From the NCBI RefSeq assembly GCF_013294015.1, contig NZ_JABSNO010000001.1, positions 186,001-250,000 on the forward strand: 64,000 nt of DNA, written 5' to 3'. The position numbers and the translations under genes are program-made. Shown here piece by piece: positions 17,397 to 26,399 of this stretch. The stretch is from Frigoriflavimonas asaccharolytica. Its GTDB lineage: Bacteria > Bacteroidota > Bacteroidia > Flavobacteriales > Weeksellaceae. Numbering within the stretch: position 1 is the first letter of the stretch; the number at the start of each line of letters is the position of its first letter. The notes beneath the pieces are model-generated. The model worked only from the letters and a program-made list of their open reading frames with translations. It ran no database searches and was not told the origin of the DNA.

Positions 17397-18751
17397 TGAC
17401 CTACTTAAACTCTTTTCAAAATTTTTACTTCGTGGGAATCGGAGGAATTGGCATGTCTGCATTGGCGAGGTATTTCTATGCATCCAACAAAAATGTATTG
17501 GGCTACGATAAAACGGAGACAAAACTAACCCTGAAATTAAAAGAGGAAGGAATTTCTGTGCATTTTCAAGGTGAAATTACCGAAGAAATTAAAAATTTAA
17601 GCCCAGAAAACACTTTAGTAATCTATACACCTGCAATCAAAAATTTAGAAATTCTAGATTATTTTAAGGAAAATAAATTCACCGTTTTAAAAAGAGCAAA
17701 AGTTCTCGGTTTAATTACCGAACATACAAAATGCATCGCAGTTGCAGGAACTCATGGCAAAACAACAACATCCAGCTTGGTGGCACATCTTTGCAAGGAA
17801 GCAGGTTTGAATTTTTCGTGTTTTTTAGGCGGAATTTCAGAAAATTTCCAAAGCAATTTCTATCACAGCGGCAACGAATATTCTGTAGTAGAAGCAGATG
17901 AATACGATAGAAGTTTTCTCACGCTTTCGCCAGATTGGGCAATCGTAACTTCCACAGATGCAGACCATTTGGATATTTACGGTGATGTGGAAACTATAGA
18001 AGAAGGCTTTCAAGAATTTGCAAATTTATTGCCAAAAAAACAGCAATTATTTGTGAGAAAAGGAACTTCCATAAAGGGAGAATTCCAGACTTATGCAGTC
18101 AATGAGAAGGCAGATTTTTATTCGGATAATTTAAGAATGGAAGGCGATACAATTCTATTTGATTTTCATACAGAAGCAGAAACAACCAAAGATTTCTCTT
18201 GGGAGATTCCAGGAATTCACAATGTAGAGAATGCAACTGCGGCTATCGCTCTGCTTAATACAGCTGGTGTAGAATTATCGGTTTTAAAGAAAGGAATTGC
18301 GAGTTTTAAAGGGATAAAGAGAAGATATACAAAACATAGATTTGACAGCGGAAAAATTTATATAGATGATTATGCGCATCATCCCACAGAATTGAATGCG
18401 GTTATCGGTTCTATAAAAACCTTTTATCCAGACAAGAAATTGTTGGTTGTTTTTCAACCTCATCTGTTCAGTAGAACGAGAGATTTTGCAGATGGCTTTG
18501 CAGAAAGTTTGAGCAAGAGTGATGAGTTGATTCTTTTAGATATTTACCCTGCGAGAGAATTGCAAGAAAATTTTGAGGGAATAACATCCGAATGGTTGTT
18601 AGAAAAAATTGATTTAGACAAAAAAGTAAATTTAAAATTAGAAGATGCATTAAAGAAAATTAAAGAGAAAGAGTTTGATATTGTACTTACAGTTGGCGCA
18701 GGAAATATAGACACTTTGTATGACCCGATTTTGAGTTGGATGAAGGTTTGA
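17396..18751 (+). CDS. murC: UDP-N-acetylmuramate:L-alanine ligase MurC
   Basis: MurC starts the peptide stem by adding L-alanine to UDP-MurNAc. The N-terminal FVGIGGIGMSALA, the ATP loop GTHGKTT (118-124), the VVEADEYDRSFL segment and the C-terminal DDYAHHPTE are all canonical. At 451 residues it is of normal size. It is the classical enzyme, in contrast to the MurC-like paralogue near 58 kb. A small unrecognised gene follows after seven bases. Confidence 0.96.
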   Translation: MTYLNSFQNFYFVGIGGIGMSALARYFYASNKNVLGYDKTETKLTLKLKEEGISVHFQGEITEEIKNLSPENTLVIYTPAIKNLEILDYFKENKFTVLKRAKVLGLITEHTKCIAVAGTHGKTTTSSLVAHLCKEAGLNFSCFLGGISENFQSNFYHSGNEYSVVEADEYDRSFLTLSPDWAIVTSTDADHLDIYGDVETIEEGFQEFANLLPKKQQLFVRKGTSIKGEFQTYAVNEKADFYSDNLRMEGDTILFDFHTEAETTKDFSWEIPGIHNVENATAAIALLNTAGVELSVLKKGIASFKGIKRRYTKHRFDSGKIYIDDYAHHPTELNAVIGSIKTFYPDKKLLVVFQPHLFSRTRDFADGFAESLSKSDELILLDIYPARELQENFEGITSEWLLEKIDLDKKVNLKLEDALKKIKEKEFDIVLTVGAGNIDTLYDPILSWMKV

Positions 18752-18758
18752 GTTTAAA

Positions 18759-19289
18759 ATGAAAAAATTTTTTTTACTGCTTTTTTTATTTTTCCTTTTT
18801 GGTTTTGCATACTCGCAAACTACCGCAGAACTTAAGCAAAAAAAAAGCATTGACTATTATTCTGATGCAATCGAAAAAGATAAAAGTGTAAAAAAATATA
18901 AGTTCACTGTTATAGGAAGTGATAAAAATATTCTCTATAAATATGAAAAGAAAAGTAACGAAATCGTAAAAATTTCTCGAAATTGGGATGAAAAAGACGG
19001 AGATTATAAGGCGACATATTCCTATGATTTTGTAATGAAAAATGAAAGTAAAATATATGCACAAGAGGGAATTACTTATCAAAACTATAATGATTCTGAA
19101 GATATATCCATTTGGAATGTTAAATTTTGGTTGAAAAACGATAAAGTAATTTTCACAACATCATTAGGTCATGGAAAAACGGAAATGGATGATTGGGATT
19201 ATGAAAAAGAATTAAAAGAAAATTTTAATTACATGCTAAAAACAGTAAAAAATTACGATAACAAAAGGATGTTGATAGAAAAAAAATGA
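18759..19289 (+). CDS. Unrecognised secreted protein between murC and ftsQ
   Basis: I cannot assign a family. The 176-residue product has a strong signal peptide (LLLFLFFLFGFAYSQ, cleavage near residue 20) and a Lys- and Tyr-rich remainder of about 155 residues predicted as mostly beta strands. It lacks cysteines in the mature part and has no lipobox, so it is probably periplasmic. The stop codon overlaps the ftsQ start (ATGA), and the gene is seven bases from murC, so it is translated as part of the division operon. It is AT-rich (many AAA and TTT codons) even for this genome. It could be a lineage-specific insertion. Confidence 0.72.
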   Translation: MKKFFLLLFLFFLFGFAYSQTTAELKQKKSIDYYSDAIEKDKSVKKYKFTVIGSDKNILYKYEKKSNEIVKISRNWDEKDGDYKATYSYDFVMKNESKIYAQEGITYQNYNDSEDISIWNVKFWLKNDKVIFTTSLGHGKTEMDDWDYEKELKENFNYMLKTVKNYDNKRMLIEKK

Positions 19290-20122
19290 AAAATAAATGG
19301 CGCATATTAAAAATAGCAATTACAGTAATCCTTTTTGGGTTTCTGCTCAGTTTCTCTTTGAAGAGATTTAATGAAGCGAAATTAGAAACCATTAAAGTAA
19401 AACTGAATCCTACAAAACCAGAAGTATATTTCATTGATGAGAAAGAGATAAGAAGTATTGTTCAAAAAAATAATCCTACGCAAAAAATCGGTGATGTAGA
19501 TATACCAAAAATTGAAAAATTAATAAATAATTTACCCTCAATAGATAGCGCAAATGTATTTTTAAACTTGAATGGAACATTAAATGTAGATATAAGACAG
19601 AAAGTTCCCGTTTTCAGATTAACAAAAAATGGAAACACATTCTACGTAGATGCAAAAGGAAATGAATTTCCACTTTCCAAAACTTATTCACATCCGAGTA
19701 TGTTGGTAAATGGAAATGTAGAGAAAAGCGAATATCCTGCCTTGGTAGAATTGGTGAAGAAAATAGAGGAAGATCCTTTTAGTAAAAAGTATTTCATAGG
19801 GATTTCAAAAATAAAAGGCAGCTACAACCTACTTCCCGTAGAAGGAAATTATAAGGTAGAAATTGGAGATTTAGAGAGAATAGATTTAAAAGTGAAAGGT
19901 TTCAAAACATTTATGGAAAAGGTTTTATCTTACAAAAGCCCAGATGTTTACAACAAAATTTCATTAAAATATGAAAATCAAATTGTAACCACACTAAATC
20001 CAAATTTCGCAGAAAATGATAGTTTGCTTGCGTTAGGTAAAAAAGAAATGGAAAAACTGCCAGATTTGGTAAAACGAAAACAGCTGGCAGAGCTAAAGGA
20101 AAGACAATTAAAGAAAAAATAA
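19286..20122 (+). CDS. ftsQ: Cell division protein FtsQ/DivIB
   Basis: A bitopic inner-membrane protein that joins the FtsLB complex to the divisome. There is a cytoplasmic tail, one transmembrane helix at about residues 9-25, a POTRA-like domain from about 40 to 110 (VYFIDEKEIRSIVQ through NLNGTLNVDIRQKVPVFRL), and the FtsQ beta domain after it. The length is 278. It starts inside the stop codon of the preceding gene. Identity is supported by topology and by its place before ftsA. Confidence 0.9.
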   Translation: MKNKWRILKIAITVILFGFLLSFSLKRFNEAKLETIKVKLNPTKPEVYFIDEKEIRSIVQKNNPTQKIGDVDIPKIEKLINNLPSIDSANVFLNLNGTLNVDIRQKVPVFRLTKNGNTFYVDAKGNEFPLSKTYSHPSMLVNGNVEKSEYPALVELVKKIEEDPFSKKYFIGISKIKGSYNLLPVEGNYKVEIGDLERIDLKVKGFKTFMEKVLSYKSPDVYNKISLKYENQIVTTLNPNFAENDSLLALGKKEMEKLPDLVKRKQLAELKERQLKKK

Positions 20123-20143
20123 ATAAAACATATATACAATAAG

Positions 20144-21505
20144 ATGGAAAATCAAGAGTATTCAGTTGGATTAGACATTGGTACTACCAAGATTGTAGCG
20201 ATTGTTGGTCGCAGAAATGAGCACGGCAAAATAGAAATAATGGGTGCCGGAAAGGCTAAAAGTTTAGGTGTACACAAAGGAATTGTGAACAATATATCAC
20301 AAACAATAAATTCTATAAAATCTGCCGTTGCAGAAGCGCAAAATAGCTCTGGCGTAACGATAGAAAAAGTTACCGTTGGTATTGCAGGCAAACATATTCG
20401 CTCGCTTCAGCACTCAGATTACATCATGAGAGAACATCCAGATCAATATATTTCGGAAGAAGATATAGAAACTTTGAAAAATCAGGTGAAAAAATTGGTG
20501 ATGCTTCCTGGTGAAGAAATCATCCACGTTTTGCCACAAGAATATAAAGTAGATTCTGAAGGAGAAATACAAGAACCAATTGGTATGCATGGCAAAAGAT
20601 TGGAGGCAAATTTCCATGTAGTTGTGGGACAAATGGGAAGCATTAGAAACATCGCAAGATGCGTGAGAGAAGCAGGTTTGGAGATGGAAGCATTAACATT
20701 GGAACCTCTAGCTTCTTCCGAAGCAGTACTAACGAAAGAAGAAAAAGAAGCAGGAGTTGCCATTGTAGATATTGGTGGTGGTACTACGGATATTGCTATT
20801 TTTAAAGATAATATTATTCGTCATACTTGTGTAATTCCTTATGGTGGAGGTATTATTACGGATGACATCAAAGAAGGTTGCTCTATCATAGAAAAACATG
20901 CAGAGCAATTGAAAGTAAAATTCGGCTCTGCAGTTCCCGATTTAGAAAAAGATAGCACATTTGTTACTATTCCGGGTTTGCATGGAAGAGAAGATAAAGA
21001 AATTTCTTTGAAAACTTTAGCACAAGTTATCAATGCAAGAGTGGAAGAAATTTTGGAAATGGTGAATACAGAATTGAAAGCTTATGGAGCACACGAGCAG
21101 AAGAAAAAATTAATTGCGGGCATAGTTTTAGCTGGTGGAGGTTCAAATTTGAATAATCTAAGACAACTGGCCAATTATACTACTGGGTTTGATAGCAGAA
21201 TTGGGTTTGCAAACGAATATGTAGCAAATGATAAAAACCACCATCTGCGCGGACCAGAATATGCAACTTCCATAGGATTATTAATGGAAAGTTTGAAGAT
21301 TAGAGATAAAAAACCCTTATCTTTAAATGAAGAAACCGAAGAAAAAATTACTGAGAACATTTCTGATAATCCAAACCAAGAAATATCTTCAGAAATTTTG
21401 GAAGCAATGAAAATAGAAGAAGCCATAGAAAAAAGACGAAGTAAATTAACCTTCGGACAAAATTTAATGGAAAAAGTAAAAAAATTCTTCGACGAAACTG
21501 AATAA
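20144..21505 (+). CDS. ftsA: Cell division protein FtsA
   Basis: FtsA is the actin-like protein that tethers FtsZ to the inner membrane. The phosphate loop GLDIGTTKIVAI begins at residue 9, the 1C subdomain lies at about residues 85-165, and the second phosphate motif is VDIGGGTTDIAIF. Near the end, NLMEKVKKFFDE forms the expected C-terminal amphipathic membrane-targeting helix. The length of 453 includes a charged linker (LNEETEEKITENIS) before that helix. ftsZ follows after 25 bases. Confidence 0.95.
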   Translation: MENQEYSVGLDIGTTKIVAIVGRRNEHGKIEIMGAGKAKSLGVHKGIVNNISQTINSIKSAVAEAQNSSGVTIEKVTVGIAGKHIRSLQHSDYIMREHPDQYISEEDIETLKNQVKKLVMLPGEEIIHVLPQEYKVDSEGEIQEPIGMHGKRLEANFHVVVGQMGSIRNIARCVREAGLEMEALTLEPLASSEAVLTKEEKEAGVAIVDIGGGTTDIAIFKDNIIRHTCVIPYGGGIITDDIKEGCSIIEKHAEQLKVKFGSAVPDLEKDSTFVTIPGLHGREDKEISLKTLAQVINARVEEILEMVNTELKAYGAHEQKKKLIAGIVLAGGGSNLNNLRQLANYTTGFDSRIGFANEYVANDKNHHLRGPEYATSIGLLMESLKIRDKKPLSLNEETEEKITENISDNPNQEISSEILEAMKIEEAIEKRRSKLTFGQNLMEKVKKFFDETE

Positions 21506-21530
21506 CGAAACATAGAAAAAAAATAAGATT

Positions 21531-23372
21531 ATGGATAATAATATAGCAACACAAGGATTTTCTTTCGATTTGCCAAAAGGAAATTCATCAATAATAAAAG
21601 TAATTGGTGTAGGTGGCGGTGGAAACAACGCGTTGAAACACATGTACGAACGCGGAATCAACGGTGTAGATTTTGTGGTTTGCAATACAGATGCTCAAAC
21701 TTTAGACAATAATCCTGTTGCGCACAAAGTGCAATTAGGAATTACGATGACGGAAGGTCTTGGAGCAGGAGCAGACCCAGAAGTTGGTGAAAAAGCAGCT
21801 ATAGAAAGTATAGACGAGATAAAAGCTGCGCTTGGGCAAAACACCAAAATGGTTTTCATCACCGCAGGAATGGGAGGTGGAACCGGAACTGGAGCAGCAC
21901 CTGTAATTGCAAAAATTGCCAGAGAAATGGGAATTTTAACCATTGGTATTGTTACAATTCCATTTAGTTTTGAAGGAAAAAGAAGATTAGACCAAGCAGA
22001 ATTAGGTTTAGAAAAATTACGAGAAAATGTAGATTCGTTGATCGTGATCAATAATGATAAACTGCGCCAACAATTTGGTAATTTAGGATTCAAACAAGGT
22101 TTTGCAAAAGCTGACGAAGTTCTTACAAATGCTGCCAAAGGAATGGCAGAAGTAATTACAGGATATTTTGATGTAAATATAGATTTCCGAGATGCAAAAT
22201 CCGTTTTGGCAAATTCTGGTACCGCACTTATTTCTACAGGACTGGCTTCTGGCGAAAATAAAGCCGAAGAAGCCGTAAGAAAAGCTTTGGATTCCCCATT
22301 GTTGAACGACAACAAAATTACCGGTGCGAAAAACGTATTGCTTCTAATTAGAAGTGGTTCCGAAGAAGTAACCATGGACGAAATAGGTGTGATTATGGAT
22401 CATATTCAAAAAGAAGCTGGCCATACTGCAGAAATTATTTTTGGGGTAGGATCAGACGAAGAATTGGGAGATGCTGTGAGTGTTTTAGTTATCGCGACAG
22501 GTTTTGCAAAAGAAAACAGAATAAATGATGGTTATACAGAGAAAATCAAATATACTTTAGCAGATAAAAGACCAGATCCTTTCACCAGTAATGCCAATAC
22601 AGAAGAAAATTCTGCACCTGTGGAAAAGAAAAGTCTCTTTCATTTAGAGGATGATGAAGATTTTGATGCAGAAAATTTTGGCAACAAATTTTCTGAAAAA
22701 AAAAGTGGTTTTGAGATAAAAAATGAATCTAGAGAGACAAAAATTGAGGCTCAACAAATCAGTAGAGAAGATTTTTCTGCAGAAAACGAACACAAAGAGG
22801 TAGATCTTTTCTCTTATGATGATATAGAAGATGATGAGCCAACATCAGAATCTTTCTCTTTCGACATCGAGAATAAAAAGGAAGATGCATCTAAGCCAAA
22901 AGGCGGTGAAGTAGAAAAAATCTTTTTTTCTGATGAAAAACCAGTAGAATTCACATTCTCTAGCGAAAAATCTTTTGAAACTTTTGAAGAGTCCAAAGAA
23001 AAATATGCACAATCTCAAGCACCAATCATAGAAGATAAAATGGTAATTGAGCAAAAAATGGAAGAAGTAGCGGTAGAAATTGAGGAAGAAACAATAATTG
23101 AAACCAGTGGAGATTTCATTTTTAAATCTAAAAATAGCGGCGATTCTGAAAAAGTATTGGACAGAAGAAATAAATTGAAGGAATTTAATTCCAGATATCA
23201 AGTTACAGATTTGGAAAGCGATTTTGAAACTATTCCTGCTTTCAGAAGAAAAAATATTTTAATCGAAGGACAAAATCAATCTGAACAAAGAATAAATTCT
23301 TACCTCACAGAAAATGATAAAGGACAAATGCAGGTAAGAGAAAATAAATTTTTAAATAAAGACGTGGATTAA
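21531..23372 (+). CDS. ftsZ: Cell division GTPase FtsZ with long acidic linker
   Basis: FtsZ polymerises into the cytokinetic ring. The tubulin signature GGGTGTGA is at residues 115-122, and the synergy-loop region (NDGYTEKIKYTL) ends the globular core near residue 350. About 215 residues of acidic, low-complexity linker follow (repeats of E, D, S, F and K). The conserved C-terminal peptide is IPAFRRK at 568-574, and 39 further residues follow it, so it is not terminal. A total of 613 is far above the usual 380-400 but is in line with Bacteroidota FtsZ. It ends the core division cluster. Confidence 0.96.
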   Translation: MDNNIATQGFSFDLPKGNSSIIKVIGVGGGGNNALKHMYERGINGVDFVVCNTDAQTLDNNPVAHKVQLGITMTEGLGAGADPEVGEKAAIESIDEIKAALGQNTKMVFITAGMGGGTGTGAAPVIAKIAREMGILTIGIVTIPFSFEGKRRLDQAELGLEKLRENVDSLIVINNDKLRQQFGNLGFKQGFAKADEVLTNAAKGMAEVITGYFDVNIDFRDAKSVLANSGTALISTGLASGENKAEEAVRKALDSPLLNDNKITGAKNVLLLIRSGSEEVTMDEIGVIMDHIQKEAGHTAEIIFGVGSDEELGDAVSVLVIATGFAKENRINDGYTEKIKYTLADKRPDPFTSNANTEENSAPVEKKSLFHLEDDEDFDAENFGNKFSEKKSGFEIKNESRETKIEAQQISREDFSAENEHKEVDLFSYDDIEDDEPTSESFSFDIENKKEDASKPKGGEVEKIFFSDEKPVEFTFSSEKSFETFEESKEKYAQSQAPIIEDKMVIEQKMEEVAVEIEEETIIETSGDFIFKSKNSGDSEKVLDRRNKLKEFNSRYQVTDLESDFETIPAFRRKNILIEGQNQSEQRINSYLTENDKGQMQVRENKFLNKDVD

Positions 23373-23376
23373 TTTC

Positions 23377-23489
23377 AATTTGAAAATTTGAGAATGTACA
23401 AATGTGCTAATTGAATTATTGAAAATAATTTCCCTTAAATACTAAAATGTGTGTTTGCATTAAATTTCAAATTAACACATTTTCAAATT
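23377..23489. repeat. AT-rich inverted repeat after ftsZ
   Basis: The left arm AATTTGAAAATTTGAG with a following TGTGCTAATTGAA is mirrored by TTCAAATTAACACATTTTCAAATT at the right end (shown here in part only by its ends). The arms enclose about 50 bases. It fills the gap between ftsZ and yqeY and could fold in the transcript or be a relic of a small mobile repeat. Confidence 0.45.
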
Positions 23490-23504
23490 ATATAATTAAA
23501 AAAA

Positions 23505-23951
23505 ATGAGTTTAGAAACCACAATAAGTACGGCAATTGTAACTGCCATGAAAGCGAAAGATAAAGTTGCGCTAGATTCTTTGAGAGCAGTAAAATCTCAA
23601 ATTTTACTTCTAAAAACGGAAATAAAAGGTGCAGAAGTTACAGACGATCAGGTAATCGTCATCTTGCAAAGAATGGTGAAACAGCGCAAAGATTCTTACG
23701 AGCAATTTTCTGCACAAGGCAGAACAGATCTTGCAGAAGTAGAAACAGCGCAAATAAATGTGATTGAAGAATATCTGCCAAAACAATTGACAGACGAAGA
23801 ACTGCAAACAGAAATTGAAAATTTAATTTCGGAAACTGGTGCAACGTCCATCAAAGAAATGGGAAAAGTAATCGGTCTTGCTTCCAAAAATTTAGCCGGA
23901 AGAGTGGAAGGAAAACGAATTTCTGAAATGGTGAAAAGCTTGTTAAGTTAA
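23505..23951 (+). CDS. GatB/YqeY-domain protein
   Basis: A 148-residue helical protein of the YqeY family, related to the C-terminal domain of the GatB subunit of Asp/Glu-tRNA amidotransferase. Its role as a free protein is not established; tRNA interaction has been suggested from the domain. The family pattern is visible as MKAKDKVALDSLRAVKSQI and EEYLPKQLTDEEL. It follows ftsZ across an inverted repeat and is closed by a terminator, so it is the natural end of the dcw region. Confidence 0.92.
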   Translation: MSLETTISTAIVTAMKAKDKVALDSLRAVKSQILLLKTEIKGAEVTDDQVIVILQRMVKQRKDSYEQFSAQGRTDLAEVETAQINVIEEYLPKQLTDEELQTEIENLISETGATSIKEMGKVIGLASKNLAGRVEGKRISEMVKSLLS

Positions 23952-23974
23952 ATTTTTAATAATATCTTTTTTTT

Positions 23975-24010
23975 AAATAACTCTTTGAAAATCATTGAGT
24001 TATTTTTTTT
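23975..24010 (+). terminator. Intrinsic terminator after yqeY
   Basis: The eight-base stem AATAACTC / GAGTTATT has a 13-base loop and is followed by a run of eight T. It probably ends the whole mraZ-ftsZ-yqeY transcript. Confidence 0.7.
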
Positions 24011-24203
24011 GTCAAAATTTACTAAATTATCACCTACAACTATTCTAAAAATTCTTTTTTAAATAAAAAGATCACACCTGAAAAAATATCTCTATCAATT
24101 GAAATACCTAAGAAAGGGTAAGTCTATTGCCATTTTGTCCGCAATAGATTTTTGGAATGATATTCATCTAACTTTTATATCAAATAGAAAGATAGAAAAC
24201 ATT

Positions 24204-24211
24204 TATCTTTG
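24204..24211 (+). promoter_or_regulatory. Bacteroidota -7 box (TATCTTTG) for the bacilliredoxin gene
   Basis: An exact TAnnTTTG match lies 32 bases before the start codon. No TTG stands at the expected upstream distance, so promoter strength is uncertain. Confidence 0.5.
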
Positions 24212-24243
24212 CAAAAGAATTTTAACTTTAAATATTTAAAAAT

Positions 24244-24654
24244 ATGTATCCAGAAGAATTAGTAATGCCAATGAAGGCAGAACTTACCAATAAAGGTTTT
24301 CAAGATTTAACTTCCGCAGATGCTGTAAATACAGCCTTAACACAAGAAGGAACTACCCTATTAATGATCAATTCTGTATGCGGTTGTGCAGCAGGAGCAG
24401 CAAGACCAGGGGTTTTGCATTCATTATCTGATGGTAAAAGTCCAAAAAATTTGGCTACAGTTTTCGCAGGTTTTGATGTAGAAGCAGTAGGAGAAGCTAG
24501 AAAACATTTGGCGCCATTTCCACCAAGTTCCCCATGCATCGCACTTTTCAAAGATGGCGAATTGGTGCACATGCTAGAAAGACACCACATTGAAGGTAAT
24601 GGTGCAGAAGCAATTGCAGAAAATTTGAAAGCTGCATATTCTGAATTTTGCTAA
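24244..24654 (+). CDS. BrxA/BrxB-family bacilliredoxin
   Basis: A 136-residue thioredoxin-fold protein of the YphP/YqiW family. In Bacillus these remove bacillithiol from oxidised proteins; in Bacteroidota the thiol partner is less clear, but many members make bacillithiol. The active site is C46-G-C48 within NSVCGCAAGAARPG, the family's CGC motif. The rest matches the family length and pattern (PPSSPCIALFKDGELVHMLERHHIEG). It is a single-gene unit with its own promoter box and a strong terminator. Confidence 0.93.
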   Translation: MYPEELVMPMKAELTNKGFQDLTSADAVNTALTQEGTTLLMINSVCGCAAGAARPGVLHSLSDGKSPKNLATVFAGFDVEAVGEARKHLAPFPPSSPCIALFKDGELVHMLERHHIEGNGAEAIAENLKAAYSEFC

Positions 24655-24679
24655 TTATTTTTCAGATAAAAAAATCTTA

Positions 24680-24710
24680 AACTTTGCTAGAAATAGCAAA
24701 GTTTTTTTTG
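24680..24710 (+). terminator. Intrinsic terminator after the bacilliredoxin gene
   Basis: A perfect ten-base stem (AACTTTGCTA / TAGCAAAGTT) closes on a GAAA tetraloop and is followed by eight T. This is the clearest terminator in the window. Confidence 0.9.
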
Positions 24711-24855
24711 TTCTACAAATTTTTGATCTATTAATAAATCCTATTTTTTTATAAAATTTATTATAAAAAACTCAAAAAATCACATAAATCAGCGAGAAAA
24801 TAAATAAAGTCGTACATTCCAAAGTAATCCACTTTTCAGGAAGTTAAAAAATAAT

Positions 24856-24863
24856 TATCTTTG
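24856..24863 (+). promoter_or_regulatory. -7 box (TATCTTTG) four bases before the GH3-like start codon
   Basis: This exact TAnnTTTG match ends four bases before the ATG of the next gene. If used, transcription would begin at or within a few bases of the start codon, giving a leaderless or nearly leaderless mRNA. Confidence 0.5.
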
Positions 24864-24867
24864 AGCA

Positions 24868-26391
24868 ATGGCAACCAAAATTTTGTTTAATTCTGTGGTC
24901 AATTGGTTTATCAAACAAAGGATAGATCAAATTGAAAATTTTAAAAAACATCCTTTAGATACACAAAACAATGTGCTCTTCTCTCAGCTGATGTACGCAG
25001 AAAATACAGAATACGGCAAAATACATGGCTTCAGTTCTATTTCTAACTACGAAGATTTTAAAACCAGAGTTCCCATCGTTACCTACGAAGATTTTGAACC
25101 ATACATAGAAAGAGCTCGTGAAGGTGAAAAAGATGTCTTTTGGCCAGGAGCAATTAAGCAGTTTGCAAAATCTTCTGGAACCACCAATGCAAAAAGTAAA
25201 TTTATTCCTATTTCTGATGAATGCTTAGACGAATGCCACCTGAAAGCGGGAAAAGACATGGTATCTATCTATGTAAATAATCACCCAGAAAATCAATTAT
25301 TTGTACATAAAAATTTAAGATTAGGTGGAAGCGCGGAAAATTACGCACAATTCAATACCAAATTTGGAGATCTTTCTGCAATTATTATAGAAAATTTACC
25401 TTTTTGGGTAGAAATTACCACAACGCCGAGTAAAAAAGTTTCTCTTATGTCGGAATGGGAAACCAAACTTTTGGCCATTGTAGACGAAGTGAAAAACGAG
25501 GAAGTAAGCAGTTTGACGGGTGTTCCTAGTTGGATGATGGTTTTGCTACAAAACGTGCTGCGAGAAACGGGAAAGAAAAATGTTTCCGAATTATGGCCCA
25601 ATTTGGAAGTCTTCTTTCATGGCGGAATTAGTTTTAAACCTTACCGAGATCAATATAAAAAATTGATGGGCAAACACGTCAATTATTACGAAATCTACAA
25701 CGCTTCCGAAGGATTTTTTGGCATCCAAGATAGAGCTGGTGCAGAAGATATGCTATTGATGTTGGATTATGGCATCTTCTACGAATTTATGCCGATGGAA
25801 GATTTCGGGAAAGAAAATCCACGAGTATTCACCTTAAAAGATGTGGAGATTAACACCAATTATGCGTTGATAATTACAACAAATGGTGGATTGTGGAGGT
25901 ATTTAATCGGAGATACCGTAATATTTACTTCGGTAGAACCTTTTAGGATAAAAGTTTCTGGGCGAACAAAACATTATATCAATGCATTTGGAGAAGAATT
26001 GATGATTGATAATGTAGAAAATGCACTAGCAGAAGCTTGCAAACAAACAAACGCTGCTGTATTAGAATATACCGGTGCGCCAATATTTATGAATGATAAG
26101 GAAAAAGGAGCGCACGAATGGATTTTTGAATTTAGCCAAGCTCCAGAAAATTTAGAAGAATTTTCTACTATTTTTGATAATCATCTGCAATGCATCAACT
26201 CTGATTATGAAGCAAAACGCTACAAAAACATAACCCTGAACAAGCCAGTAATTCATGTTGCAAAGCACAATCTTTTCTATCAATGGTTACAGTCACAAGG
26301 CAAATTGGGCGGACAAAATAAAGTCCCAAGATTAAGCAACGATCGAGAATATCTAAATCCGATTTTGAAATTAAATCAATCTTTACATTAA
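24868..26391 (+). CDS. GH3-family acyl-adenylate-forming enzyme
   Basis: A 507-residue member of the family named after plant GH3 auxin-amido synthetases, part of the acyl-adenylating (ANL) superfamily. The ATP-binding motif is KSSGTTNAKSKFIPIS (near residue 108), the second motif is YNASEGFFGIQ, and the third is WRYLIGDTV, followed by VSGRTKHYINAFGEELM. Plant members conjugate amino acids to acyl acids; the substrate of the bacterial group is unknown. No biosynthetic partners are adjacent: it converges with a lipoprotein gene after eight bases. The start is fixed by the Met directly after the promoter box. Confidence 0.9.
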   Translation: MATKILFNSVVNWFIKQRIDQIENFKKHPLDTQNNVLFSQLMYAENTEYGKIHGFSSISNYEDFKTRVPIVTYEDFEPYIERAREGEKDVFWPGAIKQFAKSSGTTNAKSKFIPISDECLDECHLKAGKDMVSIYVNNHPENQLFVHKNLRLGGSAENYAQFNTKFGDLSAIIIENLPFWVEITTTPSKKVSLMSEWETKLLAIVDEVKNEEVSSLTGVPSWMMVLLQNVLRETGKKNVSELWPNLEVFFHGGISFKPYRDQYKKLMGKHVNYYEIYNASEGFFGIQDRAGAEDMLLMLDYGIFYEFMPMEDFGKENPRVFTLKDVEINTNYALIITTNGGLWRYLIGDTVIFTSVEPFRIKVSGRTKHYINAFGEELMIDNVENALAEACKQTNAAVLEYTGAPIFMNDKEKGAHEWIFEFSQAPENLEEFSTIFDNHLQCINSDYEAKRYKNITLNKPVIHVAKHNLFYQWLQSQGKLGGQNKVPRLSNDREYLNPILKLNQSLH

Positions 26392-26399
26392 ATTTCTTA

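Noticed and set aside
21695-22375. 226-residue open frame antisense to ftsZ
   Set aside because: It mirrors a conserved GTPase core, is rich in Ser/Pro typical of shadow frames and has no promoter box or family match.
24868-26391. Auxin-related function of the GH3-like enzyme
   Set aside because: The family name comes from plants; sequence shows only acyl-adenylating motifs, not the substrate.
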